From: Dinochytrium kinnereticum
Lineage: Eukaryota > Chytridiomycota > Chytridiomycetes > Chytridiales > Chytridiaceae
Assembly (NCBI GenBank): GCA_027604005.1
Contig: JADGJT010000051.1
Coordinates: forward strand, 3,223 to 67,222
DNA length: 64,000 nt
Reading direction: 5' to 3'
Part shown: positions 58,759 to 64,000 of the stretch, piece by piece
How the letters are laid out: the number at the start of each line of letters is the position of its first letter
Numbering within the stretch: position 1 is the first letter of the stretch
Translations under genes and position numbers: made by a program
Notes under the pieces: generated by a model
Told to the model about the DNA's origin: nothing
Database searches by the model: none
What the model saw: only the letters and a program-made list of their open reading frames with translations

Positions 58759-61669
58759 ATGAAGGCCATCCAGGGCAAGACCCAAAGCCGGACAAGCCTT
58801 GGTGCCCCTGCAGCCGCCGCGACGGGGAGAGTTGGGACCTCCAGGGTGGTAAGCTTTGCTGATTGCTTTCTCCATCATCCTGTTTGGATGCTGAATGTTG
58901 GATATTAGGCTTACGCTGCCCCTGGCATCGTCAAGAATCGAGCAGCGTTGCACATGCAAGGGCTCCAGCAAAGGCCACTGCAACGCGATACATTAGGGCA
59001 GTCTACAAAACGTCCGGTCCTGAAAGAGCAGCAGCTTAACACGCCTCCATCAACTAAGCCATCCAAATCTTTCTGGCAGCATGTGGATGAGTATCCCCTA
59101 TTTTTCCATGTCTCCGTCACAGATTCGAAGAGGCTTAAGGCCAAGGCTTTGGAGCTCGGGATAGTGAGCGTCGCACATTTTAAAACAATTTAACTGTTGT
59201 CAGAAAGTTGCAGTGTTCAGGGTTTCAAAGATTACCATAGTTGTGTCCGACAGCTTCTTCAAAAGCAAAAAACCTGACGTAAGATTCAAGTCCCCGAGAT
59301 TCAGCCTAAACCTTTTCCCCAGGATGTGCTTCTTAGAGATGATGCCCATCTGAGGAAACTGAAAATAATAACCGTCCAAGGTATACTCGTTAGCATCAAT
59401 ATGCCGACTAATATTTTTAGAATTGGAAGAGAAAATTGCGAGCTTGACGAAAGAGCCGACAAAGAAAACTCTTTCTCTTCAAGAAAGAGTTAGACAAGAG
59501 CAGAAATGCGGTATTCCTGCCAGCCACAAGGGTGGCGATACTGCTCGAAACGACTTTGTGGCATTGGATAAAGGGCCATATCTTCTCGTCGAGGACGTTA
59601 GCGGGCAATATAAACCCCTCGTTTTAGTAGATTTCGTGAGAGACAAAGTCAAGTGGGATCCTCCTCTTCTCTTTCTGAATACTAGGATTGGACGAAGTCC
59701 CTTTCTGGAGCCGTCATCAGATGATCCAGCTCGTGGCATGGTTGGCAAGGAGAATATCTCGATGAGCAGGAGTAGAAGAGGTCCTCAATCCTCTTATAAT
59801 CCATCCTTAGCGATCGCGGCTTTTGCTGCATCCGGTGCAATAAGCTCGATAAAACCTAGCCTTCGTCGCCCTAAGGCGGATGCACCAGCACTTGCACAAC
59901 TTCACCGTAGGCTTCATAACAAATATGCCGGGAATTCGAAAGGTGCATTGGATCATTCGCAGAAGCAAACGCAAAGATCGATTCTTAAGCGAAAGAGAGA
60001 GGATGAGGAATATTTTCCGGCAAAGGCACCGCGACCTACTCCAAAGCAAGGTTTCTGTGAGAATTGCGACGAAAACTACGAGTGCTATGATGAGGTTTTT
60101 TTTTTTACCAGCAGATTTCTCATTCTTAAACATCTTAGCATATAAGGTCGGAGAAGCATAAGCGATGGGAGAGGGATAGTAATAATTTCGCTGGCATTGA
60201 CAGCTTAATCGCAAAAATAAGACGTGTACCGCGAGTGCAACGCGATATGCAATCAGCCAAGCTTACTAGCGATGAGGCCCTCACTAGTCCCGAACGAAAT
60301 AAGAACTTAAGCATGCGAAGTTACGACACTACCCCGAAGAATACCCACCTTACAAGCTTGCTGTGGCGAGGAAATAAGCTAAACCCTGTCCCCAGCAATG
60401 ATATTGTACATAGTCGCCATTATAGGAAGGGCGAACTGCAAATTAAGGCGAAGCCTTGTGACGAGGCCGTACCCCAAACTCCACTATTATTGCAAACTCC
60501 CAAGAGATATCATTCACGACCTTCAACAACCTCGCCTATTTCAAAGAAACGGCATTCGCAATCGACAATCGAATATCAGTTGCGTAGTCTCCAGGGGTCT
60601 CGATGTAGTGATCGCAATGCTCGCCTTAATAACTATCTCGGACTCACACATAGAGCCGTAAAGGCTTTCGATGCGACAACTTCGGTTGACCGACAAGCTT
60701 TTGCAAGGTCACAAGTAAACGGTGGAGCCGTTGGCCTGGAGAGACCTGACCCTAAAGCTTTTCTTCTTTCTGCGATGAAGAATGACCACGGTGCCAACTC
60801 TTTGAGGTGTTATGGGGCCGAAAAAGGAGGGCTAACTGAGAAAGAAGAAGTTACTGCAATGGAGGCTTCTGAGAAGCTGGTTGATGATTCACCTGCAGTG
60901 TCCTCTGCCTCGACAATTCTGAACGGAAGTGAGGGTAGGACCGATAGGATCAATGACTTCACCGAGGCCACAGAACCAATTATTCAGATTGAGGAGGTTG
61001 TTGACGAAAAGACAGTAGAAGTGGAGGAAAAGGACGAAGACGGCGCAGAAATCTACTCTGGAGGCGGCTACTACCTTATAACGTCTGATAAACCGCAGTT
61101 ACCGTCTGTGGATAATCTATCCTCGATTCGTATGGTTACCCCGAAGAAAGCTGTGGGGTCTCCTATTGCAGTGCCGACGTCTAGGAACACACGAGCCTCA
61201 TTGAAAGTTGACAATATTAAGCTTTCCCACCGAGAACCGATCGACCTTTTCGACCGGACTGCTACCGTGAGCTCCGAACATTTCCTCATGGATGCTGGTT
61301 ATTATTCGGTAGCATCCACTTGTTTTAGTGAGGATACTTGCGGTGCAAATGAAAGGCGGGAGAAAAGGCTGGAAGATGTGATCGGACACGACGCTGATTT
61401 ACTTCGCCCTTCAGATTTATCGATTCTGACGGATTTCTGGAACAATATTGATGATAAATGCAGTAAGGGCTTTTCTCTCTGTGTACTTAATACAAGTCCG
61501 GCGTATTCATTTGCCTTTTTTTCTTCCAGGTGGCCGAAAGGATATATTGTTAAAGGAAATTGAAGGAGATGAAAATTACTCTAAATGCCTCTTTCTTCAG
61601 ATAAACTTTGAGGATAGAACCTACTTGAAAAAGGCGAAGCGGTTCACGAGGAAGGGTCGAAAGGTGTAA
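58759..61669 (+). CDS. DBF4: Dbf4/Dfp1, regulatory subunit of Cdc7 kinase
   Basis: Starts at the ATG at 58759 (MKAIQGKTQSRTSLGAPAA), 116 bases from the divergent ARPC4 start. The N motif is a BRCT-like region: WQHVDEYPLFFHVSVTDSKR, KVAVFRVSKITIVVSDSFF and LLRDDAHLRKLKIITVQ, spread over small exons. Motif M: FVALDKGPYLLVEDVSGQYK and PLVLVDF. Motif C is a zinc finger, GFCENCDENYECYDE-HIRSEK, with C-x2-C-x9-H-x5-H, interrupted by one intron; it continues HKRWERDSNNFAGIDSLIAK. Motifs M and C bind and activate the Cdc7/Hsk1 kinase, which phosphorylates MCM to fire replication origins. The C-terminal half is a long, polar, poorly conserved tail ending TRKGRKV. Confidence 0.9.
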
Positions 61670-61799
61670 ATATGATATATTGATGAATAAATTAGAATCC
61701 GTTTTTATATACTTCTGATTAAAATCCTTTCTTGTCTTTATTTTTGGGCAAAAGAAACCGTAATGCCTCTGCCTCTTTCGAAAGTCGCCTTCGCGGGTA

Positions 61800-62217
61800 A
61801 TGGATGAAAAATCATCACTAATGACTGATAAGCAAATCCAGGTGTTGCGATTCTAATTTCCGTTTATGGGGATATGCTGAATATTCTGTTGGAAAACAGC
61901 AGGTTCCTTTCCAGCCAGGAAGCTATTGCTCTAACTCTCCTAGAACAACACCCTTTTATTTCTTCTTTGGAAGTCTGGTCGCTTTTACTGCCGTCTTCCT
62001 TTACATATCGGTATATCTGCCATTCGTGAAGCGCCAAAATGTCAACCTGAACAATTGGGAGCGCGAAGCAAAAGCACCCGTTCAGATAGCCACCGCATCC
62101 CTTTTCACGATCCTTATATCCTCTATCGTACTCTACTGGCCCGCCTTCGGATTTCTCAGCATTCCCGCTGTTCTCCTTATTCTTTCCGGGCTCGTTTCTT
62201 TTCTTTCCTTGTTTTGA
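61800..62217 (+). CDS. Small three-pass membrane protein, TMEM128-like
   Basis: Exon 1 is MDEKSSLMTDKQIQ. An intron (GTGTTG..AACAG) leads to exon 2: QQVPFQPGSYCSNSPRTT, then a membrane span FYFFFGSLVAFTAVFLYIS, a polar loop KRQNVNLNNWEREAKAPVQ, and two more spans, SLFTILISSIVLYWPAFG and FLSIPAVLLILSGLVSFL. The total is about 120 residues. The loop followed by VLYWPAFGFLS recalls TMEM128-family proteins, but the match is from memory and weak. The role is unknown; it is probably an ER or Golgi membrane protein. The gene ends just before SHE9 on the same strand. Confidence 0.5.
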
Positions 62218-62240
62218 TGTATCATTTTGAAAAAAGTTGC

Positions 62241-63363
62241 ATGTTTCAACGATCATTCTATGGGCTGAGGTTGCCAAGATGGCTTCCGAAACCTACACAT
62301 AAATATACATGCTGCATACGACAGAACTCCACACTCGCCGTGACGATTCAGAAATTGACAGATGTTTGGATACCGCAAACCAGTGAACTTATCAATCGGG
62401 TTACGGGGTACAGTGACATTGAAGAGAGAAAGAAAGTTGTGAGAGATAAAGATCTGGAACTGGCGACGAAACGCAAAGTGCTGGAGCAGTCTAAACGGAC
62501 TTACGAGTCCAGCATAGACGATCGGAGAAAATGTCAAAAGGAGATAAACTCGTTACTTCAGGTATGTCCAAGAATATTTTTGGAAGATGAACTTGACACC
62601 ATCAACGTAGCGGAAAGATGCTTGGATAGGTTTTTTTGTCAGAGTGGAGATTTTGAAAGCTTATGGATTTATCAGACACGGATGTGATTAGATTCACAGA
62701 GCTTTATCGAAAAGATATGGCTTTGGAGCAGACTGAGAATCAAGCCAAACAGGCTTATAAAACTGCCAGCGAGGATTTTGAAATGTGTCATATCGACTTT
62801 CTTAAGTAATCTTTACAATCACCGCCATATGTTGTATTTAAACTCCTCATCAGTCAGATTCGGGAGCGATACATTGATGAGCAGTTATTTTCGGATAAAA
62901 TTCGAAAGGCATCTACATGGTGGACCATGTAAGTGAAAGCTCTTTATTGTAAAAGTTTATATTATCCACATCTCGTCCTTGTCTAGCCTTTTATCTGTGT
63001 TTCTCTTCTAAATCTGTTCTCCTTAACAGGGGATTGATAACTTTGCATCTTTTCATATTTGTTGCTATCAACCTTCGAGAGCCTGGAAAAACACGAAGAT
63101 CGCATATGGAGATACAAAATCTCATCAAGGCCACAGTCGAGGCGGAGCACCAGAAGCTGGCCTCAAGCTTATCAAGTATTGTATCATCATCTCCCGTGAA
63201 TGCCAGTTCATCCAAGGATGAGCATGAGGATGCAGCATTTTCGATAAAGAAGGATGAAGAAAGGATGGCAGATGCGGTATGGCCGCCTGAGACCATTTTC
63301 GGGTCTGGCGTCCTGGTGGGACTGGGGGCAGCAGCTGCAATCGCATCATTAATGGCAAAATAA
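62241..63363 (+). CDS. SHE9: She9/Mdm33 mitochondrial inner-membrane protein
   Basis: Starts at the ATG at 62241 (MFQRSFYGLRLPRWLPKPTH), a basic amphipathic mitochondrial presequence. The in-frame ATG at 62217 gives a longer, less typical start. Coiled-coil region: QKLTDVWIPQTSELINRVTG and ERKKVVRDKDLELATKRKVL. A 19-base exon (CGGAAAGATGCTTGGATAG) supplies RKDAWI before the TDVIRFTELYRKDMALEQTE exon. Then FNQIRERYIDEQLFSDKIRK and ASTWWTMGLITLHLFIFVAI, the first membrane span, matching the She9 family block. A second hydrophobic segment near the end is GSGVLVGLGAAAAIASLMAK. Mdm33 shapes the inner membrane and crista or fission events in yeast. The topology with coiled coil in the matrix follows the family. 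Confidence 0.88.
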
Positions 63364-63396
63364 ACACCGCAATTATCTGACAAGTCCACTCCATAA

Positions 63397-64000
63397 ATGT
63401 TTGTTGTTGAAAAGAATGAGTGGCAAGCACATGTGGCTACACCCCTCCGACCGCATGCCATTTTGATCCACGACGGCATCATTTTATTCCAGGATCCCGA
63501 TTTCAGCCTTGTGATAAGTCGTCTTTGTGATCAGGAGCGACTAAGGCTGCATGCGCCAAGGCATAAAAACTCCCTAACGTCAGTGGCAAGCACAAACTCG
63601 CCAACAACGTTCTCAAAGGTGGTATCCGCTTCGAAAGATTGCTTAATAGTATGGTCTATCAGCACTGAATGCACTCCCATGAAGGGATTTGGTGCGATTC
63701 TTTCGTTGGATTTGGAGAAAATTCCTATTCCACAGAGCATGGCATTCTCACCTGATTCTCGGGTGGTTGCAATGGGGTGTGATGATTCCCTAATTGCTTT
63801 CAAATTTCTCGACAACAAACTGATAAAACTGGAGGGACATACGAATCGCATTAGTCTTTGTGGGTTTTTGGACGGATTCAGCGATACCATTCTCATATCT
63901 GCCTCCGATGATCGCACATTTAAAGGTATTCAAAAAAGTGAGATATGAACTAAATTAATTAGTATGGAATATCACCAAAGGAGAGTGCTGCTTTGAGTCT
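63397..64000 (+). CDS. WD40-repeat protein, possibly WDR27 (partial)
   Basis: Starts MFVVEKNEWQAHVATPLRPH, 33 bases after the SHE9 stop, and runs off the window end. WD-like blades: NSLTSVASTNSP..VVSASKDCLIVWSI, MAFSPDSRVVAMGCDDSLIA, and GHTNRISLCGFLDGFSDTIL with ISASDDRTFK. An intron (GTATTC..TTAG) then gives VWNITKGECCFES. The ISASxDRxFKVW block resembles WDR27, so that family is a possibility only. The function cannot be told from this part. Confidence 0.6.

Overview
The window looks like nuclear DNA of a zoosporic (chytrid-type) fungus. The genes are intron-rich, mostly with short GT..AG introns of about 40-110 nt. Fungal markers are translation elongation factor eEF3, the mitochondrial RNA factor Pet127, the inner-membrane protein She9/Mdm33 and a Cdc11-type septin. 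A CEP76 homologue, a centriole/basal-body protein normally absent from fungi without flagella, points to an organism with a flagellated stage. No species name can be given from the sequence alone. No rRNA, tRNA, CRISPR or transposon was recognised.

Layout. 0.9-3.6 kb (+): a pentatricopeptide-repeat protein. 3.9-4.5 kb (-): a secreted precursor with repeated peptides between dibasic Kex2 sites, the most novel item here. 4.9-6.9 kb (-): a choline-transporter-like membrane protein. 7.35-9.96 kb (-): CEP76. 10.1-14.2 kb (+): the double HtrA protease NMA111. 15.1-19.8 kb (-): a four-RRM protein. 20.9-24.2 kb (-): PET127, divergent from an R3HCC1L-like gene (24.2-26.1 kb, +). 26.6-28.3 kb (-): RAD23, divergent from a coiled-coil tail-anchored protein with four LC8-type TQT motifs (28.4-30.8 kb, +). 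31.0-32.6 kb (-): septin, divergent from NUP43 (33.2-34.9 kb, +), which is followed by NRDE2 (34.9-39.7 kb, +). 40.7-44.3 kb (-): eEF3.

The stretch 44.35-50.6 kb holds an assembly gap (10 N), tetranucleotide microsatellites and no family I recognise. Several exon-like segments on the minus strand (46.5-49.1 kb) suggest an unrecognised spliced gene. From 50.6 kb the sequence is gene-dense again: YPT6/RAB6 (-), LSM5 (-), a RING protein (+), PUF60 (+), ARPC4 (-), DBF4 (+), a TMEM128-like protein (+), SHE9 (+) and the start of a WD40 protein (+) cut by the window end.

Most genes are housekeeping: mitochondrial RNA and membrane maintenance, RNA processing and silencing, nuclear pore, cytoskeleton and trafficking. 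Same-strand genes near the right end are packed tightly. Coordinates of spliced genes are spans from start to stop; exon joins were read by eye from splice signals, frame continuity and family similarity.
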